Origin: Antedon bifida
Taxonomy: Eukaryota > Echinodermata > Crinoidea > Comatulida > Antedonidae
Length of the DNA: 64,000 nucleotides
NCBI GenBank assembly: GCA_963402885.1
Contig: OY727095.1
Location: forward strand, 34,973,001-35,037,000
Direction of reading: 5' to 3'
This document shows positions 1 to 10,685 of the stretch, piece by piece. The notes beneath the pieces were generated by a model that had not been told where the DNA came from, ran no database searches, and was given only the letters and a program-made list of their open reading frames with translations. The position numbers and the translations under genes were made by a program. Position 1 is the first letter of the stretch; each line of letters begins with the position of its first letter.

Positions 1-1102
1 AATGTCAATGTCATGTTCTTAGGAGTTAAATACATAACCTGTGAATAATGGCACATTTCCAAAATGGCACATTGATATATCATGTGTTGTAGTGATTAAC
101 AGTTAAATGCCTACATTAGCAGCTCACATTAATGTCACGAACATAAATTATATGTCACAGTAGTAAAAAAAAATATAGTGTTAATGATTGAATTGGTTAA
201 TAATTAAAAAAGAGTATTTAACACAAAACTCTACAGTAAATGAATAATTAAATACTGTTTATTTTGAGAATTTTGTGATAAAATCGTTTGTTTGCAACCA
301 TTTTGGAGACATGTCAATATGTTTGAGTGAGGAAATTAAATGAGGCACAATAGGAAATCGTAATTATTAACATTTCCTTAAAAGGAACATTTTGATCGTT
401 TTATTTTTGTCAATTTAAAAGAGTTTTAAAGAATTGTCTAAAGCTCTGTCTACACTATCAAACTTTATTTGACAAAAAAAAATGATGTGCCCATATATGG
501 ACATGATGATGTCATACATAGCACTACCATATTTGTGCATATCACTTCCATATTTGGGCATGTCACATTTTTTGTCACTAAACAGTATTATTTATTTTTA
601 TTTATTTTAAATTTGACCAACAAACCATAATATAAATAAAATATACAGAGATGAATTGTTCAGGAACTGCTAAAGTTAAAGTAAATAATTATTATATACA
701 AAACAAATAAATATGCAAAAAAAAAAAAAAAGAATTTAAAGATAATATCAAGAAGGGAAGAGTGAATAGATGATAAATATTTATGTAGTTCTATTTATTA
801 CTATTTAGAATATAGTATTGCAACATTGAATACTGTTACAGCATGTAGCATCACTTTTGTTTTATTTTAAAATCAATTTTAATTCATATCATGATGGTCT
901 GTTGAATGCTATGATTTACATATTCTGATCATAGAGTTATAATGGTATATACCTAACCTCCATGTTCAGATGTTTAATAAACTCTGGTAATGTTAACATT
1001 TGTTAATGCAATATAGCACATAGTTTTAGTGTACAGTAGTTAAATATTCTCTCATTTGTGGGTTAACTATCTTCAAGTTTATTTTTGCTTCTCATCTCAT
1101 AG
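1..1102. other. Intron or upstream sequence of the Sec15 gene
   Basis: No exon was recognised here. The stretch should be an intron of the Sec15 gene, because the first visible exon starts in mid-protein. It holds one truncated MITE at 441-592 and an A-run near 715-731; the rest is unremarkable AT-rich sequence. Confidence 0.6.
441..592. mobile_element. MITE family A, right end missing
   Basis: It begins AAGCTCTGTCTACACTATCA, the terminal inverted repeat shared with copies at 25929, 30289 and 53502. An inner segment contains GATGTGCCCATATATGG and a partial inverted counterpart with TTTGGGCATGTCACATTTTT. The outer right terminus (GTGTAGACAGAGC) is absent, so this copy is truncated. It is non-autonomous, with no ORF. 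Confidence 0.75.
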
Positions 1103-4100
1103 AAAGAAGTGCTAGACACAAATAAAGCTTTACAACAATCGGGCAAAGTATTAATAGAGAAAGCAGATGAATTGGAACTGTTGAGACAAACGCAGAAAAA
1201 CATTGTTGCCTCAATGGAGAGGCTACAGGTGTGTTTACCAGGTAAGAGGTTGTAATGTTTTGTTTAATAGCAACAGTAGAATCATATGTTGTATGGGTAT
1301 GAATGTTGTGTGTCTCACTCTCAGTTGAAAAGTGGCTGACTGACTTAGGATTCACTGACCATAGGATTATTTGCAAATTTGTTACAATTTCCCAAGTTAC
1401 TCCACCCATCATCTACATCATTCAACTTTCTTATATGAGAATACAGCACATGAAGTGTGTGTGTTTGACGTGGGAGTTGTGAGAGGAAGTTGCTATGCTG
1501 TTGAACTTTGGACACCATCATTTGTTTAATCTGTTTGTACAGTATGACAAATTCATTTGTTTCATTTCAACTAATTATAATTGAAAAATAATTAATTGGT
1601 GTAATCCTTTGTTGAAATTCAGTTGTGGAATAATTTTCAAGATAATGTGAATATTTATACATAAATAAATTAGATTTAGTTTGATTGAGTTATATATATT
1701 TCAAAAATACATTTTCAATTTAGAGTAAAAATTTGTAAAAGATAAAAAACACAGTTAAAAATTCAAAACATATCTTGATTTTTCATTTTGGTTAGATACT
1801 GTACACTATAATACAGGATTAATAAATACACTATAATACAGGTGGATTAATACAGGTGGATTTCTTTCTATTTCCAGAGCAGTATGAAATTAATGGCAGC
1901 AATGTTTTAATGGGCAATTACAGTAGTAATAAACAATCAAAGATGAAATAAACTATTATTTTAATCACTTTGGTACTGAATTGAAAGTGGGACTGATATA
2001 TTATGTTATTATATTGTTATTCTTGTTTAATTGTTTAAAAGTAACTTAATATAGATATTGCAGTATTATGTAGAAAATTATTTAATATTATATATTTTTC
2101 TAAAATGTGTTGTTTTCTTTGTGAACTTTGAAGGTTTGTTTGGTTTCAGTTATTTACCGTTATGTTTGCTACTGAACTTATTTATGTTATTAAAAATGGA
2201 ATTAAATTGAATTTTCTACATAATCGCAAGACATTCAGCATTTTTCCTAGATATAATAAATTATCGTGTATACTCAAACCATAGATAACATAGTGTACAT
2301 TATGAGTGTATGTTTCCATACGTGTTTGATAAAAAAAAATGACTAGGGTAATAATGTTTAGCGCTTAGAAAGTTTCACAACATTAGGCGCTATGTAAATC
2401 CAGGATATTATTATTATTACAGTATTTATACAGATTATTTTCATATCTTTAAGAATTCTTCAATTTAATCATGAACTTTATTCAGTAACAATACTAATAT
2501 TCATACTGTATACACAACCACTATTATACAGTTGACTCTACTGTATATTAATATCAAATGCTGATTGCTAGCCAGCATTCATCGAACAACCATCATATTT
2601 CAACTGGTATTAAGTGTCATATTGATGAGACTGCTATTGTGTACAGAGTGTATTTATAGACTATTATACAATATTGTTACCAGGGTGCTGGTATTGATAT
2701 TGTGAATAATGTATGAGTGCTTCTTAAAATGACTGAGCCACACAATGTCAACTATAGCACACATTCAGTTTCAGTCAGAATGAATTCTGTGAAATCTGAA
2801 TAAAAAATGGCCTTATTTTGTGATCCTCAATGATGTTTCTTAATATGACACACAATGTCAATGTTAACTATACAGTAGCACACATTCAGTTTCAGTGAGA
2901 ATCAATTAAAAAATCTGAATACAAATTGTTTCATTTTGTGATCCTCCATTTACAAACTGAATAAAATATTCTCCAAATTTAGTCTAAATTTTAAAAATGT
3001 ACATACAGTAGTAATACACTGTAATAATGCATAAGGCATTTATACTGTGTTTTCTATATATTAAAATAAATACAGTTTTGTGACTGTCTTGTAAAAACAA
3101 GTTTAAAATGTATAATTAATGCCTGAAAATATTTATATTTTACAGTATTAATACTAATTATGTAAAAATAACCCATTTACATATTCAAATTTGCACCATA
3201 TTTTTTATTGCTGTACTACTACAGACTGTCTAACAATAGATTGTGATGATACAGTGAAATAGTAACATATTATCATTCTACTAACTGTACAATGTTCATT
3301 TTAAAATGGTAATTATATGTTTTGAAAGGTTTCTCTTGGCCAATTCCTGTCAGTCTAAGATTACCAGTGGATAACCAGTCTTACAAATGAGTCTTTTTTT
3401 AGAATGTACAATCGTAAAATCTATTTTGTGATAAATAGTAAATCCAAATGCTTTTTTTCTGTTTATTTCAACAATGATATTTCAAGAAATGCTCATTAAA
3501 TCTGGAGTGGACGAAAATTTAATATATTGAAGTAAATAATATGTTTTAGATATTGAAATATAAGTGAAGTTTCTTAGTTCACTGTATTATTATTATTATT
3601 ATTATTTCTGGTCGTTCACTTTCATTTTTTGTGACAATATTTGGGTTGTCAAGAGACTACTTCAAATAGAAAGGAGTTGACAGTTTCTAGTTAAATTGTC
3701 ATTAATTTTGTTTCTTTCAGTTTTAGAGATGTACAACAAACTGAATGAGCAGGTTAGCAATAAACGGTGGGTTTACTGACATTCTTTCTATTATCGTCAT
3801 ATCCTGCATCTCTATGGTAACAGTTGCTGTTAAAATTGAATAAATTAGCTTTGTAATGTCCTGTCGTAAAAGAGATTTTCGCTCAAATTGATCGTTTACG
3901 TGTCATTGTATCCCTTGTAAAAATTGAATAGGTAATCTGATTACAGTAACATTTAAAATTAATTCTTCTTAACCTGACCTGACACTTCGTTCCCTCCAAA
4001 CCATTGAGTTTGTTATTTTTGAATGCAATTTATAATTTGCCATATTTTCTTATAAATTTCTCAGGTACTACCCAGCATTAAAAACACTAGAACAACTCGA

Positions 4101-7100
4101 GCACACATACCTTCCTAGAGTGCAGCGCTACAGGTTTGCAGAAGACATGGCCGAGAATATCCCAAAATTACGTAACAATATTAAAGAGGCTTCGATGATT
4201 GACCTCAAAGATTTCTTGGAAAGCATTCGTAAAAATTCAGACTGGATTGGTGAAGAAGCTATGAAACAGGTTTGTGTTATATAAATAATGCTATAATACC
4301 CACAGCTTATCATTGTAAGTACTGTATCAATAAATAATGGCATTCAAGTTAAATCGCATAGCAATTTGTTTTTATTGTGTAGCCATTGCCGATGCGATAC
4401 TGGCAATTCTCTAAATTTTGATAAAGTTCCTGCCCAGTTTGGTCATTCACTTTGTCATAGTTGACTCTCTAGTTTTATAATACATCTAAGACAATGCTAC
4501 AAACAAGCACTTCTGTCTTATTAATTGGAATTGTTACACATTTACCAATTTGTTATTTATTGTCTTCTAGGCTGAGAAACATTGTAACTTGGAAAAGTCT
4601 GATGTATTAACAAACCCTAAAAGTTCATCATTAACAGAAGCAGATTCACCCGAAGAAGGAGGAGAATTTGATGATATGGTACGATGAATTATTTTATATG
4701 ATTACTAGTTTCTGATTTTTAATTTAATTTAAAAAACATGCAATTTTTAAAACAAAATATCTATAATTTTGTTTAGGAGGTTAGTGCTCAAGAGAAAGTA
4801 GATTTTGCTCCTGTGTATCGTTGTCTACATATATACTCCGTACTCGGAGAAAGAGACACGTTTGAAAAGTACTATCGTAACCAAAGGTCGAAGCAGGCTC
4901 GGCTTGCAATACAACCTCCAGGCAATATGGTAAGACAAAGTAACTGCTAAACACCAACAGTTTAATACTAAGCACACTTACTTAATCTTAGTTATGTTTC
5001 CTAAAAGCCTATACAAATGTAATGAATAACAATATAACATGAAGTCTAGTTTTTAATAAAATATTTCGAACTTTATTTGATCATCATACTGTAGTTTTTT
5101 TTATTAAATTCAATAGACCAATAAAGTACAAGAATCACAGATACAATATTTATTTTTTCTAGTATGATTCTCGAGAAAGCTATGAGAAATACTTTCACCA
5201 AATTTTAGGGTATGTATTATTTCATTTTTTAAATTATAAGTTACAAACTGAAGATATTACTTTATTTTGTTTTGAAAACGCATGGTGTACCAAAAACCTG
5301 ATTTTTAAAAATTGTTATATATTATTTAAATATTTATAAGTATTTCTGTTTTCTTTTAAGATTTTTTGTAGTGGAAGATCACATTTTAAACACAACAGAA
5401 GGTTTAATATCTCGTGAATATCTAGACACATTATGGGATACTTCATTGAATAAAATTATTCAAATTCTCCAAACACAAACTGTAAGTTGAGCAATTTTGT
5501 TCTAAATAAAAAGATTCAATGTGAACTGTATATACATTTCAAATTAGATAATGCTTATAAAATCCTAATTTATATATTTATAAATTGTTAATAATGGTTT
5601 TCAATTTGTAAAGCGCAAACAAAAAGTTTTTAATCTCTGTGAAAACAAGTGAAGAAAGGAAAACTTCAAATCTTACAAATATGTCAACTATCATTTTCAA
5701 CAAATATTTCTTCTCTTATCATGTTATTTGAAGATTGAACAGTTTCAAAATATTTGGATTGTTTGATAATTTGTATTTTTAAGGCCTCTTGTACAGATGC
5801 CACTGTTTTACTACAAATCAAGAATACAATTGTCATATTTGGACAAACGTTACGGGTAAGAATACAATTGTCATATTTGGACAAACGTTACGGGTAAGAA
5901 TACAAATATAATATGGCTCTCAGTTGTTGTTGCAATCCCTGAACTGCTTGTCAAATGAATAAACCAAAATGAAAGAATACAGAAAAACATTTCATAATAT
6001 ATATTCTAATTTTAGGCCTAAATGCCACTAAACCTTGAGATATATATAAATTATTGTCTTTATAGAGCTATGGATTTAATGATAGTAGAGTAACAGATCT
6101 TCTAATGGAGCTGAAGGATCAGTATAGTGAGTTTCTGATGAAGAAATGGGTGAAAGTTTTTAGGTAAATATAACTGTCTTAGTCTTATGTATATTTGTTT
6201 GTTGTTAAATCATTATTGTGTTGCTTTTGTTGTCAACAAGAAACTTTTCATCAACAACATTAGAATTATATTACAGTATAAGTGTTAATTTATTTTTTCA
6301 GTGATATTTTCTATGAAGATAACTACACAGCAATGGTGGTCTATAACCAAGAAGAACTAAATGAGATCACAAGGGGATTCCCCTTCTCTGATGATAAACA
6401 AACCAAAGTAAGAATATACTTACATACATTAGTTGGAACTCAAATTCCAAAAGGTTGATTATTCTGTATTGCGTTGATATATAATTAGCAGATCCTGTTA
6501 GTTTGAATCTTTGTTGGTATATAAAAGCTGATTAAACTGTCATGGAGTGCAATTTATAATACATGATATCAATGGTTGTTTAATCTAAGGTTAGATGGAT
6601 CTGTTCTATAGTAAAAAAATAGTTCTAAATGTTATTTTAGTCACGTAGCCTAATGGCAAATGCTGTTTGTGAGTTAATACAGTCATGAAAATTAGTACTT
6701 GCACTATATAATTGAGATCCCTTTAAAACCTTATAATTCTAGGCAAGAATTTAAAAATAACATAATTATGTCCGTTTTATATTTGTGTGTATTTCATCTA
6801 TATTTTATTATTTTCTTTAAGATTACGTTTCCCAAGACCTTACCATTTTCAGCATTTGTGCCAAAGGTCTATCATCAGATTAAGGAATTCATTTACGCTT
6901 GTCTTAAGTTTTCTGAAGACTTAAAGCTAAGCCAGAATGAGATGGATGATATGATTCGTAAATCAACAAACATCCTCCTGACACGGACCCTGAGTGGGTG
7001 TCTTAGTGAGCTGATCAGAAAACCACTGCTAGGCCTAGCCGAGGTAAAACACAATATTTAACCAAAAAATTGTACTCAAGCTTAACATCATCATGAGATA

Positions 7101-9560
7101 GGCTAGTAGACCTATTTACTACCACTTCCGCTGCTGTTGCTTAGTTTGGAAAGGGTACTCCAGGGAAAAGAGGGATTTGTTCAATTCTTCTAGTTTACAT
7201 GCTTGATACTCTTCTACATATTCCAAAGATTGGCAATGTTGTGTGCTTTTACATTCTTGTTACAGTCTAAATGTGGTTTTTGACCGTACAAACCTTCTGG
7301 AACTAAGCTTATAGCTTTAGAAGTGATAAAAGCAGTTTTGTACAAATATTGAAATATGTTTTTTTTTTCAATAGCTTGTTCAAGTAACTGTGAACACAAT
7401 GCATCTGGAGAATGCGTGTAAATATTTAGAAGCATTCATCTCTAACATTACTGGGTAAGTATGCTAAAGATATAACATGTTTTATGCTTTTGCTCTCTTG
7501 ATATCTCAATAAGCTATATACAGCAGTAATATTCTGAGTATCTGGATTTAGTGCATTGTAAAGAATCCAGTTCATTTTTTGAATGTGTAAATGGTTACCA
7601 GGCTCGTAGCCAGCATGAGTCTGAAATGTTCAATTTTCACCCCCACCCAAATTAACCAGCACAGAGTGTCATATTTTATATTGATAATTATATTTAAAGC
7701 ATCTTTGCCTCGTCTATATTTAACCTCTCGCTACGGCCTTGGTTACCCTGATGTACTGGTCCATCTCAGTCCCTGTTGCTGGAGCTGTACATGTGATATA
7801 AATCTTGTGTTATCCACACCTCTGCACAATTTAGCCCAGTAAGCTGTAAGTCTAAGTTATTCTTCACATTTTACTACCTTCATTTGCACAGATAAATGAA
7901 TAAACTGTACAAATACTTTCTTTTGTAGTGCTGTTGGTGAAAACATCTCGGCAGCTGGCCTTCAAAGTAGTAACATATTCCGAGACGCCAGAAGTGAGGC
8001 AGAGCTTGAGATCTATCGTAAACTTAATCGTAAAATTGATGAGTTTCTGGAGTTGGCTGAATATGATTGGGTGCTGGATGAACCCAAAGGTCGTGCCAGT
8101 AGCTACCTCTTAGATCTGATTGGATTTCTTAGGAATAACTTCACAGCTTTCAATCATTTGCCAGTATGTCCATCTTTCATTATTTATTATTTTCTTTTTT
8201 TTTTATTAATTCTATCATCAGTTGTAGTCTAAAAGATGTCTTATATAGTAAAAAACAACCTGTGTGCTAAAACCACTATATTCACAAAACATGTTTGGAA
8301 AACATTTAATATATTTTTGTATCATTCATTAACATACAAAACAATCTATCTCTAAAATAATATAAGCTTAAACATAAGTCTAGTCCTAACATAACAATTC
8401 TAATTGGTTCTAATTAGAAACAAAACTGTTACAAATTTAAGGTGAAAGTTCTGTTACAAATATTTGTTTGTTATTTGTAGGGGAAGGTTGCCCAGACAGC
8501 ATGTTTGTCAGCCTGCAAACATCTGGCGAATGGCTTACGAGAGATGCTTCTTGGTAAGGATAGTGGAAGGATCACAATTGGTGCAATACAACAATTCAGT
8601 TTAGATGTTATACAGTGTGAACGTAAGTTATCATTACAATCTAAAATAAAAAGAGACCCTGTAACATATACTCTAGTGTTGGTGTTAGCTCATAAAGTCT
8701 CTAAAATAAGAAATATTTTATACATAACATATGCTGTAGTGTTGGTGGTACTGTAGCTCATAAATATTTAAAATAAGATGTTTTATACAAATATACCCTA
8801 TAACATGTAGCGTGAGTGGGTGAAGTATTTAAAATAAAAAACCTGTTTTGAGTAGGCACTGTACAAGATTAGAGTCGGTGGGTATAGTATACAAAACAAG
8901 AAATGTGTGACAATTAAAATTTACCAAAATGATCATCAATTATTCCATTTCCTAGAATTTGCCAACTCTGAACCAGTACCTGGGTTTCGTGAGGGCGCTT
9001 TACAAATGACTTTTGTTGAACTACGCCAACTGCTAGACTTATTTATGGCATGGGATTGGTCGTCGTACTTGGCTGATCACGGCCAATCAAGAAGCAAGTA
9101 TTCTCGTGTGAATCCAAACACAGCAATAATATTACTAGAAAAGTGAGTTTTCGTATTTAAGTTCATTTTGTCTTTGAAAATATAGGGCTTTCATAGTAAA
9201 ATATACCTCACCACATTTTAAAAATAATTATAATATAAAATGCAGTGTATCTCTCAAACCAATTTGATATGAATAACATGACTTTCTACTTAATAATTTG
9301 GCTTAAGTTGTACTCGTTTTGCGGGATAAAAAGAAAAACAAATTCATGAATTTAGGTTTGTACAAATACACATTTTTAGAAACTTTTCAAATTACTGTGA
9401 TTTTGTCTTACTATTTTGTAGAATGCGTGAAAGTGATAAGAAGAAAAACCTGTTTACAACTTTCAAAAAGAATGAGAGAGATAAAAAGAAACTGATGGAT
9501 ACGGTACTAAAACAACTCCGTGGACTTGCTGGTGGTGGACAGAGGGGACAACTTGTATGA
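1103..9560 (+). CDS. EXOC6: Exocyst complex subunit Sec15 (EXOC6/EXOC6B), 5'-partial
   Basis: Sec15 is an exocyst subunit that links the tethering complex to Rab GTPases (Rab11, Sec4) on secretory vesicles at the plasma membrane. Sixteen exons join in phase: 1103-1241, 3721-3766, 4065-4269, 4571-4678, 4777-4929, 5163-5209, 5361-5481, 5784-5855, 6066-6163, 6302-6407, 6822-7043, 7375-7454, 7929-8163, 8481-8622, 8956-9142, 9422-9560 (TGA 9558-9560). They total 2100 nt, or 699 residues. Recognisable family blocks, in order, are YYPALKTLEQLEHTYLP, IDLKDFLESIRK, PVYRCLHIYSVLG, FFVVEDHIL, QIKEFIYACLKFSEDL, KVAQTAC.SACKHLA, QLLDLF.AWDWSSYLADHGQ and KNERDKKKLMDTV..QLRGL. Vertebrate EXOC6 is about 800 residues, so the first hundred or so and the start codon lie left of the window. 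The C-terminal exocyst-fold helices are complete. All splice sites are GT/AG. Whether the vertebrate EXOC6 or EXOC6B name fits better cannot be told; invertebrates usually have a single Sec15. Confidence 0.96.
1242..3720 (+). other. Large Sec15 intron
   Basis: This 2.5 kb GT/AG intron has no coding signal. It contains a diverged direct duplication (about 2740-2945) and a short ATT trinucleotide run at about 3584-3606. Confidence 0.8.
2740..2945. repeat. Diverged direct duplication in Sec15 intron
   Basis: Two copies of roughly 100 bp each carry CACACAATGTCAA, then an ACTATA..AGCACACATTCAG block, then a TTTTGTGATCCTC block. The second copy has small insertions (for example an added CAGT). It is old, because the copies differ at many positions. 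Confidence 0.7.
5820..5895 (+). repeat. 38-bp tandem duplication copying a 5' splice site
   Basis: Positions 5820-5857 are repeated without change at 5858-5895. The unit contains the last 36 bases of a Sec15 exon plus the GT of its donor, and both copies are followed by AAGAATAC, so two identical donors (CGG|GTAAG) lie 38 bp apart. Only the first donor (after 5855) keeps the phase of the next exon at 6066. Because 38 is not a multiple of three, use of the second would shift the frame. Confidence 0.92.
7599..7741. mobile_element. MITE family D with 5-bp target duplication
   Basis: The element begins CAGGCTCGTAGCCAGC and ends CGCTACGGCCTTG, which are imperfect terminal inverted repeats. It is flanked by GTTAC at 7594-7598 and 7742-7746. 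The inner segment with TAATTATATTTAAAGCATC is shared with 47712-47822. The long open frame across it is incidental. It sits in a Sec15 intron. Confidence 0.75.
8641..8900. repeat. Degenerate tandem repeat in Sec15 intron
   Basis: About four units of roughly 60-70 bp each start with TAAAATAA and include a GTAG/GTGTTGGTG-like core and a CTCATAAA or equivalent segment. The units are strongly diverged. The array lies between exons 8481-8622 and 8956-9142. Confidence 0.6.
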
Positions 9561-10380
9561 TGATGGATCGGATCACACTTAAGTTACATTTTATTGAAAT
9601 GTTTTTGATATTACAACCACGCCATACACAGTTTATATCTCCTCATTTTTGGGGGTTTGTTTCTCCACTGCAAGTCAAAAATTATTTATAAAATGTATAT
9701 AAAGACTAAAAGAAATACTGCAGAATATATTGTATTCAAATCATCTTTCCTTAAACCCAATTATTATTGCTATACTCAGTAAGCAGATGACTTTATGTCA
9801 ACAACTTTTATTTAATTATTTTAAAGGTAAGAGGCAGTTATACTATCATGCAAAGAAAATGGCTTTATAATCATTTACTTAAAACTCATTGTGAAAAATA
9901 CTAAGATTATTGAGTTATTAATATATTTCTACTAAAAACCCCACTTTGTTGACTGATAAAAGTTAATAATTATATATGTTTGAAAGGATATATGATAGAG
10001 TGATATATTTTATTTTAAAATGTATTAATAACAATAACACTGCATAGTTTTGTGTCAACATGTCTCAAGAATAAGTTCAACAGCTTAAATCCATGGAAAC
10101 TTTATACTATTATTCAGTACATCTTCCTTGCTATTTTATGTAATTTTCATCACTAGAAATGTAACTCAAAATGAATGCATTAATTGCAAAATATAACTGA
10201 TATTGATTTTATAATCTTTTTTAAGTACCTTGCTAGGTATGCACTTATCTTATGTTAAGATAATACATTTTGATCATTTAAATAGACATTTTGAACCATA
10301 CTGTGTAACAAGTAATTATGTGTGTACAGAAAATGATAAATGGACATTTGTATATAATAAAAAATTAAAAGAGGAAATCG
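9561..10380 (+). other. Sec15 3' untranslated region with poly(A) signal
   Basis: AT-rich sequence follows the TGA with no further exon. A canonical AATAAA occurs at 10356-10361 before an A-rich stretch. Another AATAAA lies near 10455, so the exact 3' end is uncertain. Confidence 0.6.
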
Positions 10381-10425
10381 TGTTGAGTATGTATTAAAAT
10401 AATCGCCCTAACCAGGTATATACAC

Positions 10426-10625
10426 TTCTGTTCTTCAGTCTTTGGTAAATGTTAAATAAAAAATAGTTTCTTTGGTAATGATAAATAACGCTGGTATGTT
10501 TCTATTCACAATAATTATATCTTATAAAATATTAGCTTCCCTGATTTTATTTACATAATAGACAAACCCAGTACTACACTCATCTTTCTTTCAGTCTTTG
10601 GTAAAAGTTATATAAAAATTAATAC
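10426..10625. repeat. Short direct repeat between the two gene ends
   Basis: A block with TTCAGTCTTTGGTAAA, followed by AGTTATATAAAAA or a close variant, occurs near 10435 and again near 10591. It lies exactly in the intergenic strip where the two transcripts end. Confidence 0.55.
10546..10551 (-). terminator. Poly(A) signal of the MIF4G-like gene
   Basis: AATAAA on the - strand lies about 135 bases after the predicted TAA of the converging gene. That gives a short 3' UTR ending close to the 3' end of Sec15. Confidence 0.6.
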
Positions 10626-10685
10626 TTTTTTTCTATTCTATATTACTTAAAAAAGAATACCATCCTTGAGAATAAAAAATAAGTC

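Noticed and set aside
7591-7842. Open frame of 83 codons on the + strand
   Set aside because: It overlaps MITE family D within a Sec15 intron, with no protein similarity that I recognise.
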